A DNA stretch of 64,000 bases from assembly GCF_014200595.1 (NCBI RefSeq), contig NZ_JACHCG010000001.1, positions 3,162,001-3,226,000 on the forward strand, in the 5' to 3' direction. Position 1 is the stretch's first letter; every line of letters begins with the position of its first letter. The notes beneath the pieces are model-generated. The model searched no databases and was not told the DNA's origin. It saw nothing but the letters and a program-made list of their open reading frames with translations. Shown here piece after piece: positions 25,332-34,570 of this stretch. Both the position numbers and the translations under genes were made by a program. This stretch comes from Pedobacter cryoconitis. GTDB taxonomy: Bacteria > Bacteroidota > Bacteroidia > Sphingobacteriales > Sphingobacteriaceae.

Positions 25332-26094
25332 CATATACATATAGAAATTGAGGAAGCAGCAATATTCTTGTCCGGCAAATTTGAGAATGTAACTCACCTT
25401 CAGCGTCTGGCTGAAGGCTGGTGGGCTCAGGCATTTTCATTTAATTGTGAAAAAGGAGAACTTGTATTACGCTTAGGTGCACATCCCCAGGATTTTCTAA
25501 AAGATAAGTTTGCCTTTGAAAAATTCAACAGGACTGCTATTCCGATAGCCCGGATTTTGGAAACAGGCCCGTTTAATAAGAATTTCCACTATTGTCTCTC
25601 TATCTTTTGTGCAGGTTTAACTGCGGATAAAATGCTGGCCAACGCAACTCATGAAACCGCATTAACCATTGTTCCGTCTATTCTTCAGCCGCTTTACCAT
25701 ATTCATCAACTGGATACTTCACAGTTTAATGGTTGGGGACTAACTGATGGTAATGGAAACGGAGGTTGGCCATCATGGCCTGACTACCTTTCTTCCCTGT
25801 TTAATCAGAAATATCGGGCTAGCTGGCAGGAGCTCGGCCGTACATCGTGGCTTGATTCTGTTTTATTCGACAGATTGCACTGAACCCTGGAATGCAGAAA
25901 CAACTGCTTTTTCTTATCTATCATTCTGGAAAAAAGAAAAAGAAGCTCAGCAAATAGAAATTATCAATTTCCAGCAGCGACTTGAATGTTATCACATTCA
26001 CTATACACTTTTTCATCTTCATATTCATACTGCGCGCCAGGAAGAAAAGGAATATCATCATATAGCCCGGTGGGCTGAAAAAAACTTAATATAA
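25332..26094 (+). pseudogene. Decayed aminoglycoside/choline phosphotransferase-like (APH family) gene
   Basis: Frame 25332-25883 encodes an APH-like N-lobe: an HIEIEEAAIFLSGKF start region, LAEGWWAQAFSF, LVLRLG and VPSILQPLYHIHQLDTSQFNG. It then ends abruptly after FDRLH. The C-terminal part (AFSYLSFWKKEKE, INFQQRLECYHIHY) continues in the +1 frame to 26094. The catalytic HGDxxxxN loop and the metal-binding IDW segment, expected between these pieces, are missing, so about 45-50 codons seem deleted together with a frameshift. The conserved N-terminus also lacks an ATG: the in-frame codons upstream are ATA, and the first usable start is TTG at 25368. I read this as an inactivated gene; the deletion size is inference from the family pattern. 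Confidence 0.75.
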
Positions 26095-26180
26095 GTTGAA
26101 AGCTTGTTTGATATGAATTATACTCAATTATTTTTATTTTACATTTGCCCCGAAGATCGGATATAGAAGATCAGGCATAA

Positions 26181-27224
26181 ATGAGTAAGTACAGAATTTC
26201 ACTAATTATAGTTATAATTGTTGCAGCAGTTGCAGGTATTTTATACCTGCTGTATTCAACGAAAAAAGAAACAGTTCAAGCCTCAACGACTTTACAGTCC
26301 AATAATAGCGACTTCAAAAAAGACACTGTTAAATCAATAGAACATGCTGCTGAACAAACAACTTCTATTAGTTTAAAAATCAGCTCGTTTCAGAGTTACC
26401 CATCTATAGCTGCAATGAATGAGGTAGAAAAAACAATCCGCCAGCAGCTTCCTTTATTAAATATAACGCAACGCTATTTGTTACTGGAGCAATGGGAAAA
26501 GGCTTTGACTCCAATGGTTAATCGTTTAGCTCCGGAGCAGCAACAAATCTTAGCAATTTATAAAAGCTTCACAAACACTAGTTATTTAGCAGGTGAAAGT
26601 TCAGGAGCTTACAGTAAAAGAATAAATACGGCATTGCCAGCTAAACTAAATCCTGCACAAAAAATATTGTTTCAACAACTCACAGCCCGCCAGATCGAAA
26701 TTACCGAGGCTGAAGAACAAGAGCCCGCGTTTGAACTTAAACCTGCTTACTGGAAAAATTTGTTTGCATCCCGGTTAACGGCGGGTGATCAATATTATTG
26801 GAACCAGCAAACGATTGAAAATAATGCCGCAATTGATTATGATGCAGGACTCGCAGTTGATCGCGTGACGCTTGGAGAGTGGGCTTTTTCGTGGGAATCT
26901 TATTTGAAGAAATATCCTGAAGGCCATTACCGGAAAGAGGCAGAAGAAAAATACCGGAACTATATGAGCTATCTTTTAGTTGGTTTGGAAAATACACCTA
27001 CTTTAAATTCAGAAACCTACAAAATTGAACCAGATGTAATTACAGATTTTGAATCTATAATTAAACGTCATCCTAACAGCACAGTCGCGAATTCAATTAT
27101 CTTGTTCAGGAGAACAATACAAGATGCAGAGGGAAAAATTAACATTGCTCCAAAGCTCTATGAACTGGCAAACACGCTCACCAGCGAAGCTCCATTTATC
27201 AAAAAAATAAGCGTTAAACCTTAA
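26181..27224 (+). CDS. Hypothetical protein with N-terminal membrane anchor
   Basis: Residues 4-25 form one strong hydrophobic helix (ISLIIVIIVAAVAGILYLLY), followed by a Ser/Thr/Lys-rich linker and a long soluble helical region outside the membrane. Segments such as EWAFSWESYLKKYPEGHYRKEAEEKY and FESIIKRHPNSTVANS resemble tetratricopeptide spacing but are too degenerate to call. I do not recognise a family. It follows the APH pseudogene and is convergent with the acyl-CoA synthetase gene. An imperfect palindrome covers its stop. Confidence 0.65.
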   Translation: MSKYRISLIIVIIVAAVAGILYLLYSTKKETVQASTTLQSNNSDFKKDTVKSIEHAAEQTTSISLKISSFQSYPSIAAMNEVEKTIRQQLPLLNITQRYLLLEQWEKALTPMVNRLAPEQQQILAIYKSFTNTSYLAGESSGAYSKRINTALPAKLNPAQKILFQQLTARQIEITEAEEQEPAFELKPAYWKNLFASRLTAGDQYYWNQQTIENNAAIDYDAGLAVDRVTLGEWAFSWESYLKKYPEGHYRKEAEEKYRNYMSYLLVGLENTPTLNSETYKIEPDVITDFESIIKRHPNSTVANSIILFRRTIQDAEGKINIAPKLYELANTLTSEAPFIKKISVKP

Positions 27225-27239
27225 TTAAGGCCTAACGCT
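27210..27239. terminator. Imperfect palindrome over the stop codon of the anchored protein
   Basis: AGCGTTA (27210-27216) pairs with TAACGCT (27233-27239), and the centre is the perfect palindrome CCTTAATTAAGG (27219-27230), with a 2-nt mismatch between the two blocks. The TAA stop at 27222-27224 lies inside it. The 3' flank is A/T-rich but has no clear T-run, so termination is probable rather than certain. Confidence 0.4.
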
Positions 27240-27302
27240 ATACAAATATTCTTGTTCTGTGACCAAACCATTAGCCTTACGTTCAGCTTCTAAGGATCTT
27301 AA

Positions 27303-28922
27303 CTATATCCTTCTGATCTTCCCACTAATTGTTTTGGGTAATTCAGTGACAAATTCAATGATGCGCGGCATCTTGTAAGGAGAAAGCCTTTTCCTGGAAT
27401 AAGAAAACAATTCATCTGCCAGCGCTTTAGCGGGTTTATAATTTGCATTTAAAATCACAAATGCCTTAACCTCTAACCCTTTAAGTACATGAGGGCTACC
27501 CACTACAGCAGATTCCATGACAGCCTCATGTTCCAGCAATACACTTTCTACTTCGAAAGGCCCGATCCGATAGTCTGAAGACTTGATCACATCATCGTCC
27601 CTTCCTACAAACCAGATATATCCCTGTTCATCCTGATAAGCTTTATCACCTGTGTAATACAATCCATGTTTAAATACTTCGTTTTTCTTTTCCGGATCAT
27701 TGAAGTAAGTATCGAATATACCATTTGGTCTTCCTGTATCCATTCTGACACAGATACTTCCTTCCTCCCCCAAAGGCAGCTCCGATCCCCGGTCATCAGC
27801 AATTACAACTTCATAGAGAAAAGTTGGTTTTCCCATAGAGCCTGATTTTACCGGATAACCGGGCAGATTAGCGACCATACAAGTGCTTTCAGTTTGTCCA
27901 AAACCATCCCGCAACAATATACCCGTACCATTTTTCCAGGTTTCAATAACTTCTGGATTTAAAGGTTCTCCTGCTGCTACACATTCCCTTAAACTGAAAT
28001 GGTAACTCTTCAGGTCTTCCTGAATAAGCATACGCAAAACCGTAGGCGGTGCACAGAAAGTTGTGATTTTATATTTTTCCATCAGGCTTAGTGTTTCTCT
28101 GGCATTGAAACGTCCGGTTTGATGGAAAGCGAAAATACAAGCCCCTATATTCCAGGGGGCAAAAAAACTGCTCCAGGCAAATTTTGCCCAGCCTGGCTGT
28201 GATATATTATAATGGATATCTTCTGGCTGCAAACCAATCCAGGAACTGGTGGTCAGATGGCCAAAAGGATAACTGAGATGTGTATGTATAACCACTTTGG
28301 GCATGCCTGTAGTACCAGAAGTAAAGAACAAGAATAAGGGATCATCAGCTTTAGTTGTTGCGCCAGCCGCTTCCTTGTTTTCCTGCTGTAAATCTTGCAG
28401 GTTATACCAGCCCTCTCTCCTTCCATCGGCAATAATTTTCACCACGATCTTTTTTCCGGAAAGTTGCTCTGCTTCTTCTATTTTAGCGGCATTCTCTGTG
28501 TCTGCAATAACTACCTGGGGCATTAACTTTTCGAATCGGTAACTCATATCTGCAACCCCCAGAATATTGGCCGCCGGGATCATCCGGAAACCTCCCTTAA
28601 TGGTAGCCAGTATACTTAACCACGTTATTGGCTGCAAAGATAGTTGTGTTAAGATGATATTATTTTGCTGTATTCCCTTTTTTCTGAGAAAGTTAAGCAG
28701 CTGGTTAGCTTGACTGCTGATTTGTAAAAAACTAAAATCATGAACACTATTTCCGTCTGTCCACAGCAGTGCAGTTGCAGCAGGCCGTTCTTTAACATGA
28801 ATTCCTTCAAAAATATCCGTAGCCCAGTTAAAGAATTCCGGCTTGTGCAGCGCTATATTTTTCAGTGCTCCGAATTGTTTGTCTGCTATAAGCTGGCGTA
28901 CTTCTCTAAATGTTCTTTCCAT
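27303..28922 (-). CDS. AMP-dependent acyl-CoA synthetase (medium-chain acyl-CoA ligase-like)
   Basis: This ANL-superfamily enzyme has the P-loop TSGTTGMPK (201-209), the core GFGQTEST, the hinge region YTGDKAYQDEQGYIWFVGRDDD and the C-terminal adenylation lysine in SGKIRRI (K535). It activates a carboxylic acid to acyl-AMP, then to acyl-CoA. The overall pattern, including YNISQPGWAKFAWSSFFAPW, resembles the ACSM/acetyl-CoA-synthetase-like branch, so a medium-chain or aryl acid is plausible. It lies 63 nt downstream of the beta-lactamase gene in the same orientation, with no obvious functional tie. Confidence 0.9.
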   Translation of the reverse strand: MERTFREVRQLIADKQFGALKNIALHKPEFFNWATDIFEGIHVKERPAATALLWTDGNSVHDFSFLQISSQANQLLNFLRKKGIQQNNIILTQLSLQPITWLSILATIKGGFRMIPAANILGVADMSYRFEKLMPQVVIADTENAAKIEEAEQLSGKKIVVKIIADGRREGWYNLQDLQQENKEAAGATTKADDPLFLFFTSGTTGMPKVVIHTHLSYPFGHLTTSSWIGLQPEDIHYNISQPGWAKFAWSSFFAPWNIGACIFAFHQTGRFNARETLSLMEKYKITTFCAPPTVLRMLIQEDLKSYHFSLRECVAAGEPLNPEVIETWKNGTGILLRDGFGQTESTCMVANLPGYPVKSGSMGKPTFLYEVVIADDRGSELPLGEEGSICVRMDTGRPNGIFDTYFNDPEKKNEVFKHGLYYTGDKAYQDEQGYIWFVGRDDDVIKSSDYRIGPFEVESVLLEHEAVMESAVVGSPHVLKGLEVKAFVILNANYKPAKALADELFSYSRKRLSPYKMPRIIEFVTELPKTISGKIRRI

Positions 28923-28985
28923 ATTCTGAATTTAATAAAGCACGGTGAACCTAAAACTAAAAAAATACTTTATAACTAACTAAAA

Positions 28986-29897
28986 TTAAAGTTTTTCTGC
29001 GGTCAGGTAATCCCAGCTGGCCTTAGTCAGTTCAGCAATGGTTAAATCAGTTGCTTTTTCATCTTCTTTAGTCATCGACACAAACACAGCAACGGCAAAA
29101 TGTTTCCCATTTGGCAGTGTAACAATACCTATATCATTTGTAGCTGCTGTTAAACCAGCTGCATTTGCACCGGAGTTCCCTGTTTTATGTGCAACCGAAG
29201 TACCAGCAGGTAGTAAACCTTTGAGCTTATTGGCACCGGTCACTGTTTCAGTCATTACTTTCCATAAAAAATCATACGAAGTTTTAGAAAGAACCTTTTG
29301 GCTATAAAACAGCTTTAACAAGTCTGTAGCCGCAACAGGGGTTGTCCAATTAGTGAATTGTACATTTTCATCCTGGTGCATTTGCTCTTCCGTAGCTACT
29401 ATAGCCACTTGTTTAATACCCAGACTATGAATATACTGATTAACTTTTGACGGCCCGCCCATTAACCTGAACAGGATATCACAGCCATTGTTATCGCTTT
29501 GTGAAACGGTATAACTTAAAATCTCTGACAAAGCTATTTCAACTTCTCCATTTGTATATTTATCTCTCAACGGACTCCAGGTATTTGGCAGCAGATCACT
29601 CTTTTTAACCAGGATCTTTTGATCCAGCTTTAGTTTACCTTTATCTACCTGGTTTAAAATTGCTAAAGCAAGATGGAATTTGTAAACGCTTTGCATCGGC
29701 AGGTGTTTTGTTCCATTCACTGTGATTGTATCTCCATTCTGTAAATCTGTTAATGAAAATCCAATAGTTGCAGCATGTGAACTTACAATAGCCTGAAGCT
29801 TTTTTCGCAGCTCATTTTTTTGCGCGAACCCATTTACTGAAATAGTCAGTAAAAGTCCGGCAATAATCATTTTTTTTAATGTAATAAATCCTTTCAT
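28986..29897 (-). CDS. bla: Class A beta-lactamase (subclass A2-like)
   Basis: The protein has a signal peptide (MIIAGLLLTISVNGFAQ) and all class A active-site motifs: S70-V-Y-K73 (in MQSVYKFHLA), S134-D-N136, a glutamate at about E170 in the ATEEQMHQDEN omega-loop region, and K238-T-G. The EEQMHxD...NW omega-loop pattern is that of subclass A2 (PER/CfxA/CblA-like) rather than TEM/SHV. It would hydrolyse beta-lactams in the periplasm. No mobile element flanks it, and its base composition is like its neighbours', so it looks chromosomal and resident. The spectrum cannot be predicted. Confidence 0.93.
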   Translation of the reverse strand: MKGFITLKKMIIAGLLLTISVNGFAQKNELRKKLQAIVSSHAATIGFSLTDLQNGDTITVNGTKHLPMQSVYKFHLALAILNQVDKGKLKLDQKILVKKSDLLPNTWSPLRDKYTNGEVEIALSEILSYTVSQSDNNGCDILFRLMGGPSKVNQYIHSLGIKQVAIVATEEQMHQDENVQFTNWTTPVAATDLLKLFYSQKVLSKTSYDFLWKVMTETVTGANKLKGLLPAGTSVAHKTGNSGANAAGLTAATNDIGIVTLPNGKHFAVAVFVSMTKEDEKATDLTIAELTKASWDYLTAEKL

Positions 29898-30224
29898 ATG
29901 ACAAAATAACGCATAATTTGACTTTAGTGTATGTCGTCTTTTGACAAAATTTATTTATAAAATCCACCAGGTAACTTTTATTTATATTCCTGGCTCAGGC
30001 TAACTTCCTCAGTATAAAATGTCTGAAAATTAAAAAAAATACTAAGTCACCACTTTTGAATAAAATATCCACTATATTGCCTTTTAGGAAACATCATTAA
30101 CTACATCCAATGAAAATTATTTTACTCAAAGCTAATTTAACGCAGGTTTTCCCCCACCTGACCTACATTATGTTCCAGGCTGATGATTACTGAAAACTAA
30201 GAATGGATTATTCATATCCCGGCA
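29898..30224. other. Intergenic region between beta-lactamase and TetR genes
   Basis: This 327-nt A/T-rich stretch holds the divergent promoters of the beta-lactamase (-) and the TetR gene (+). A 27-codon open frame (30110-30193) begins MKIILLKANLT and ends in TGA. It has no convincing ribosome binding site and may be chance. No hairpin, repeat or RNA gene was recognised. Confidence 0.4.
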
Positions 30225-30878
30225 ATGGAAAGTAAAGACAACGTCAAACATAGAAATAAAGAACAGACCAAAAGAAAACTTCTTCAGGCCGTAGGTGAAA
30301 TTATTATAGAAAAGGGATACTCAGGTTTAGGAGTAAATAAAATCGCCAATAAAGCAGGCGTAGACAAAAAACTCATTTATCGTTATTTCGGAGATGGTAA
30401 CACGTTGGTAGAAACCTATATCCTGGAAAAAGATTACTGGCTTGGTTTTGCAGATAAATTACAGGAATTCAATGCGATCAAATCCCCCGGTCAGGCAAAA
30501 GAAATTATATCAGCCATGCTGGAACGTCAATTTATCTTCTTATACGAAGAAGAGGCCATGCAACATATGGTTCTGGAAGAATTGACTTCCAAAAGTCCCT
30601 TAATGGCTAGTATATGTAATATCAGAGGAAATATAGGCGCAAGCTTACTTAAACATACAGACCCTTATTTTAAAGATTCTGAAGTGAATTTCAGGGCAGT
30701 CAGCGCGTTACTGGTATCGGGCATTTATTACCTTGTTTTACAAGCTAAAATTAATGGCGGAACCATATGTGGAATTGACGTTAATAGTCCCGAAGGAAGA
30801 GAAGAAGTCATAAAAACTATCCGACATATTATTGAATGGGCTTATGAGGCTCCGAAAAAACAAACTAAAGAAAACTAA
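30225..30878 (+). CDS. TetR family transcriptional regulator
   Basis: The N-terminal TetR helix-turn-helix is at about residues 12-60 (RKLLQAVGEIIIEKGYSGLGVNKIANKAG, then DKKLIYRYFGDGNTLVE), followed by a helical ligand-binding domain to 217 aa. It is followed in the same direction by an unknown 279-residue gene (32 nt away) and then an MFS transporter. TetR proteins often repress neighbouring efflux genes, so the three may form a unit. The ligand is unknown. Confidence 0.92.
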   Translation: MESKDNVKHRNKEQTKRKLLQAVGEIIIEKGYSGLGVNKIANKAGVDKKLIYRYFGDGNTLVETYILEKDYWLGFADKLQEFNAIKSPGQAKEIISAMLERQFIFLYEEEAMQHMVLEELTSKSPLMASICNIRGNIGASLLKHTDPYFKDSEVNFRAVSALLVSGIYYLVLQAKINGGTICGIDVNSPEGREEVIKTIRHIIEWAYEAPKKQTKEN

Positions 30879-30910
30879 TACACAATTTTTCAATAAACGC
30901 CAGAAATACC

Positions 30911-31750
30911 ATGAAATATGAACTACAGGAATTCAAGTCGCTGGTTGACACCTTACACGAAAGTGAAGGGCTTGAAGCCTGGATGACTGAACAGCGTAAT
31001 CCTATTGAAAATATAGCCATAGAGGCTATACGTATTTGCCAGATATTTAAGGACGTTAGTCTGCAAAATGATGCAGTTCTGTTTACTAAATATTTCCATC
31101 AGCATCAGCATGAATTGGTTACCATGGCCGAACGGGTCTATACTTTCTTAAATGTTCAGGAGCTGGAAGACAACGAGGATAATGATGGGGAACTTACCTT
31201 GCAACGCCTTTATAATGCGCTGGTAAGCATCCTGCAATTTATGCAGACGCAACTGAAAAATTTCTTTAAAACTGATGGAAAAGTTCCTTATAGTTTTATT
31301 GAGCAGCATCAGTACCAGGAAGAAAGGAACCACCATTTCATAGAAAAAACACTACTCGAAAGAAGTATCAATAAAACTATTGTTACCCATTTGCTAACCG
31401 TTCTGAGGTTTGAGGATCAGCAGCCCAATGAAGAAATATCTTTTGCAGTTTATACCTACGTTTTAAAAGTACAAAAGGAATTGCTGATCTATTTACAGGG
31501 ACAGGATGATGAAACCAATAATTACAGAATTCTTAAACTGCTTACTACGTTAAACTTAAACAGCATAGGAATTTATGAGCACTTTCATGGAGTAATCAAT
31601 GACAATCAACTACCACATTTTAAAATTCCTGGTTTTCAAAAACCAACCGATCCGATTAAGATGTCTTTATTATTGTTCATCATCACCGAAATTAATTCTT
31701 TGCACGCCTTAAAATTAATTGCAAAAGAGTTGTACCCTTTAACTAACTAA
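30911..31750 (+). CDS. Hypothetical helical cytoplasmic protein (279 aa)
   Basis: I do not recognise a family. The protein lacks a signal peptide and membrane helix and is predicted by eye to be largely alpha-helical and acidic, with an EDNEDNDGE run near residue 90. A C-terminal hydrophobic helix stretch is visible (KMSLLLFIITEINSLHALKLIA). It lies 32 nt after the TetR gene and 79 nt before the MFS gene on the same strand, which suggests co-expression. Its clean frame and matching codon use support a real gene. Confidence 0.65.
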   Translation: MKYELQEFKSLVDTLHESEGLEAWMTEQRNPIENIAIEAIRICQIFKDVSLQNDAVLFTKYFHQHQHELVTMAERVYTFLNVQELEDNEDNDGELTLQRLYNALVSILQFMQTQLKNFFKTDGKVPYSFIEQHQYQEERNHHFIEKTLLERSINKTIVTHLLTVLRFEDQQPNEEISFAVYTYVLKVQKELLIYLQGQDDETNNYRILKLLTTLNLNSIGIYEHFHGVINDNQLPHFKIPGFQKPTDPIKMSLLLFIITEINSLHALKLIAKELYPLTN

Positions 31751-31829
31751 AAAAACTTAAAATATCCTCAGTAAGCATTATATTTTCATATTCTTTACCA
31801 CATTATGCATAATTTAAGTTAATTACATA

Positions 31830-32981
31830 ATGTCGCAAACGAAAACAAAGCCTTCCTCTACCCTTATTAGGGCACGCAGATCCACCATGCTTATTTTTTT
31901 AGTGTGTGGATTGGGAGTGGCCAGCTGGGCACCCATCGTTCCCTATGCAAAAGAGCGCCTTGGGTTTAATGATGCAAACTTAGGCTTGTTACTTCTTTTA
32001 ATGGGTGCCGGCGCTTTGATCATGATGCCAATTACCGGAATTCTGATCCGAAAAAATGGCAGCAAGAAAATTACTTTAAGTGCCATTATAATCTTATCTA
32101 TTGTACTTCCTTTGCTTTTGCTCATGGATACGCCATTAACAATGGGGCTTACCTTATTTACTTTTGGCGCCGCTATAGGAACGATTGATGTAGCCATGAA
32201 TGCTCAGGCCATCAATATAGAACGGTATTATTCACAACATATCATGTCTTCCTTTCATGGATTGTTTAGCCTTGGTGGAATCCTTGGACCACTGTTTATG
32301 GGTGGAATGATCAAATCCGGATTACAACCTGTTATTGCTATAGGAACTATTTCGGTCGTCTTGCTGCTGATTGTATTCAGCCAGTATAAATCATTGTTAT
32401 CATCAGCTCATGAATCAAAAGATACAGAGCAAACAAAATTCTCCTGGCCGGGGCGCGCAGTAATTTTCCTGGGCCTGATGTGCTTTATTGTCTTTTTGGC
32501 CGAAGGGTCAATTCTGGATTGGAGCGCCGTATTCTTAAAAGATATCAAGAATTTTGATGAAGCTATTGCCGGGGCAGGTTATGCTGCATTTTCAATTGCC
32601 ATGACAGCCATGCGCTTATTGGGTGATAAATTTGTAGATAAAGTAAGTCCGCAAAAGATAGTCTTGTTTGGAGCGGCGATTTCATCGGCAGGATATCTTG
32701 TTGCAGTATTCAGTCCATGGGGATGGCTTTCTTTGGCGGGTTTTGTATTGGTGGGCCTGGGGGCTGCTAACATCGTTCCTGTTCTATTTAGCGCAGCTGG
32801 TAAAATAAAAGGTGTTCCAGCTTCGGTAGCTTTACCTATAGTAACCACGATAGGTTATACTGGTTCACTGGCAGGCCCGGCAGGAATTGGTTTCATTGCT
32901 TATTCCAGTTCTCTTTCGGTTGCATTCTGCGTTATTGCATTACTGCTGCTGGTCGTGAGTATTTCTTACCGTCAGCAATAG
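31830..32981 (+). CDS. MFS transporter (FucP/YbjJ-like, 12 helices)
   Basis: This 383-residue inner-membrane permease has an N-terminal half with LGLLLLLMGAGALIMMPITGILI and the motif A-like loop RKNGSKK. In the middle is the GTIDVAMNAQAINIERYY...SSFHGLFSLGGILGP segment typical of the FucP/YbjJ group. The C-terminal half has a repeated AAISSAGYLVAVFSPWGW core. The substrate may be a sugar or another small metabolite. It is the last gene of a rightward TetR-unknown-MFS series. Confidence 0.88.
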   Translation: MSQTKTKPSSTLIRARRSTMLIFLVCGLGVASWAPIVPYAKERLGFNDANLGLLLLLMGAGALIMMPITGILIRKNGSKKITLSAIIILSIVLPLLLLMDTPLTMGLTLFTFGAAIGTIDVAMNAQAINIERYYSQHIMSSFHGLFSLGGILGPLFMGGMIKSGLQPVIAIGTISVVLLLIVFSQYKSLLSSAHESKDTEQTKFSWPGRAVIFLGLMCFIVFLAEGSILDWSAVFLKDIKNFDEAIAGAGYAAFSIAMTAMRLLGDKFVDKVSPQKIVLFGAAISSAGYLVAVFSPWGWLSLAGFVLVGLGAANIVPVLFSAAGKIKGVPASVALPIVTTIGYTGSLAGPAGIGFIAYSSSLSVAFCVIALLLLVVSISYRQQ

Positions 32982-33051
32982 ATATATGTAAAATTCTTAT
33001 GAAAATTCTTATCTTGATAAGGTATAATTCATGGAAACACAGGAACTGATT

Positions 33052-33621
33052 ATGAAAAAGTATTTATTGATATTTATTTCAATAACAGGGCTCTTTGCCT
33101 GTGTTAATATTGATCACCGAAGAGCTTTGTTTGATGCACAACTGGATGTTTTTAAGAAAAACGATAGCTATCATGAGGTACAGACATCCGCGAATAAAAG
33201 CCTGAAGAAATGGGTTGCTGAAGATCTCAGAGATATTCAGGTGCTCAAAAAATGCAATTGGAAATTAGATGATGCTGTATTTTTTAATAGTAAAAAAGAC
33301 AGATGTTATTTACTATTGCTCATTCAGGACAAGGATACGCTGGCCAAACAGGATTATGTTTACGTAATGTATGGTGCATTAGAAAATGAAAAATGGGATA
33401 TCTATTTCACCGGCCTTTCCACAATGATATTTTCCAGAGATAAGTATAGCAAAGATGAGCATGAGCCCATATCTATGGCAGCGCTTTCGCTGTTAAGCAG
33501 AGAAGAGGTGCTTCATGATTATTATAAAGCAAACAGGCGTATTAACGATGAATATGTAAACAAGGCCTACACACAGGAATTAAAAAAGAAGCAGGAAACC
33601 TTTCTTAAGAAAAAACATTAG
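33052..33621 (+). CDS. Hypothetical lipoprotein
   Basis: The start at 33052 gives KKYLLIFISITGLFAC, a type II signal peptide with lipobox LFAC (Cys at about residue 17). The frame extends upstream to 33031, which would spoil the signal. The mature part is a mixed alpha/beta domain with no family I recognise; a Lys-rich C-terminus (ELKKKQETFLKKKH) ends it. It is probably anchored to the outer or inner membrane facing the periplasm. It lies between the MFS gene and an M48 protease gene. Confidence 0.65.
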   Translation: MKKYLLIFISITGLFACVNIDHRRALFDAQLDVFKKNDSYHEVQTSANKSLKKWVAEDLRDIQVLKKCNWKLDDAVFFNSKKDRCYLLLLIQDKDTLAKQDYVYVMYGALENEKWDIYFTGLSTMIFSRDKYSKDEHEPISMAALSLLSREEVLHDYYKANRRINDEYVNKAYTQELKKKQETFLKKKH

Positions 33622-33719
33622 CGCCATTAATTTAAAAGAATAATTTATTATTTTAAGAGCAAACAATTCTTGCTGATTATTTGTTGATCGATACATAACA
33701 AATAACTAAATAATAAAAA

Positions 33720-34511
33720 ATGAACAAAACTATCTTACCTCTCGCAATGCTGGGATTAACGCTTTCTTTTGGGATACATTCCGCCTCAGCACAAATTAAG
33801 CTAAACAGTAAAGGTCTTGGCGCATTACAAAAGGGCGCAAAAGCAGTAACCTTCTCAGATGCCGATGCTGCAAAACTTGCCAGTGAAGCCGTAACCTGGA
33901 TGGATGAGCACAATACTGTTGCCGCTGCTAAAGATCCTTATACGATCAGGTTGAATAAGATCTTTTCAAAACATGAAAACGAAGGCGGACTTAAGCTAAA
34001 CTATAAAGTATATAAAGTGAAAGACATCAATGCTTTCGCCTGCGCGGATGGTAGTGTACGCGTATTTTCTTCTTTAATGGATATCATGAGCGATGATGAG
34101 TTATTAGGGATTATCGGTCACGAAATTGGACATGTTGCCAATAAAGATACCAGGGATGCAGTGAGAAGTGCTTATAAAAGAGAAGCAATATCCGATGCAG
34201 CTTCTTCTCAATCGGGCGTAGTGAATTCACTTTCACAAAGTCAGCTGGGAAGTTTTGCCAATGCACTTTTAGATAGTAAATACAACCGTAAACAAGAAAG
34301 TGAAGCTGATGACTATTCTTATGAGTTTATGAAAAAACATAATTATAAGGTAACTGCTTTAGCAAGTGCATTCCAGAAATTCGCTGATATGGAAAAATCA
34401 TCTGGTGCTGAAAAAAGTAAAACAGAAAAGATGTTAAGTTCACATCCTGATAGCGGTTCACGCGCAGCAAAAATCTTAGAAAAAGCTAAAAAAGACGGCT
34501 TGTCAAAATAA
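33720..34511 (+). CDS. M48 family zinc metalloprotease, secreted
   Basis: A signal peptide (AMLGLTLSFGIHSASAQ) precedes the catalytic domain. The zinc-binding motif is H134-E135-I-G-H138 in IIGHEIGHVANKD, with the third ligand Glu at about E193 in ESEADDYS. M48 proteases of this periplasmic type (LoiP/YggG-like) degrade or process misfolded envelope proteins. A rightward hairpin terminator follows the stop, so the gene is probably a single unit or the last of one. Confidence 0.9.
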   Translation: MNKTILPLAMLGLTLSFGIHSASAQIKLNSKGLGALQKGAKAVTFSDADAAKLASEAVTWMDEHNTVAAAKDPYTIRLNKIFSKHENEGGLKLNYKVYKVKDINAFACADGSVRVFSSLMDIMSDDELLGIIGHEIGHVANKDTRDAVRSAYKREAISDAASSQSGVVNSLSQSQLGSFANALLDSKYNRKQESEADDYSYEFMKKHNYKVTALASAFQKFADMEKSSGAEKSKTEKMLSSHPDSGSRAAKILEKAKKDGLSK

Positions 34512-34541
34512 GCTGTTTACTTTTTAAAACAAGTTGTTATT

Positions 34542-34570
34542 AAAATGCCGGGGCCGAAACCCGGCATTTT
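34542..34570. terminator. Bidirectional intrinsic terminator
   Basis: Positions 34542-34552 pair with 34560-34570 in a perfect 11-bp stem (core ATGCCGGG/CCCGGCAT) with a 7-nt loop. A T-run follows on the plus strand, and the leading A-run gives a T-run on the minus strand. It separates the convergent M48 and EamA genes, its last base abutting the EamA stop codon. Confidence 0.85.

Noticed and set aside
25368..25883. Intact short APH-family kinase
   Set aside because: It lacks the catalytic loop, and a matching C-terminal part continues in another frame. Both facts point to a pseudogene.
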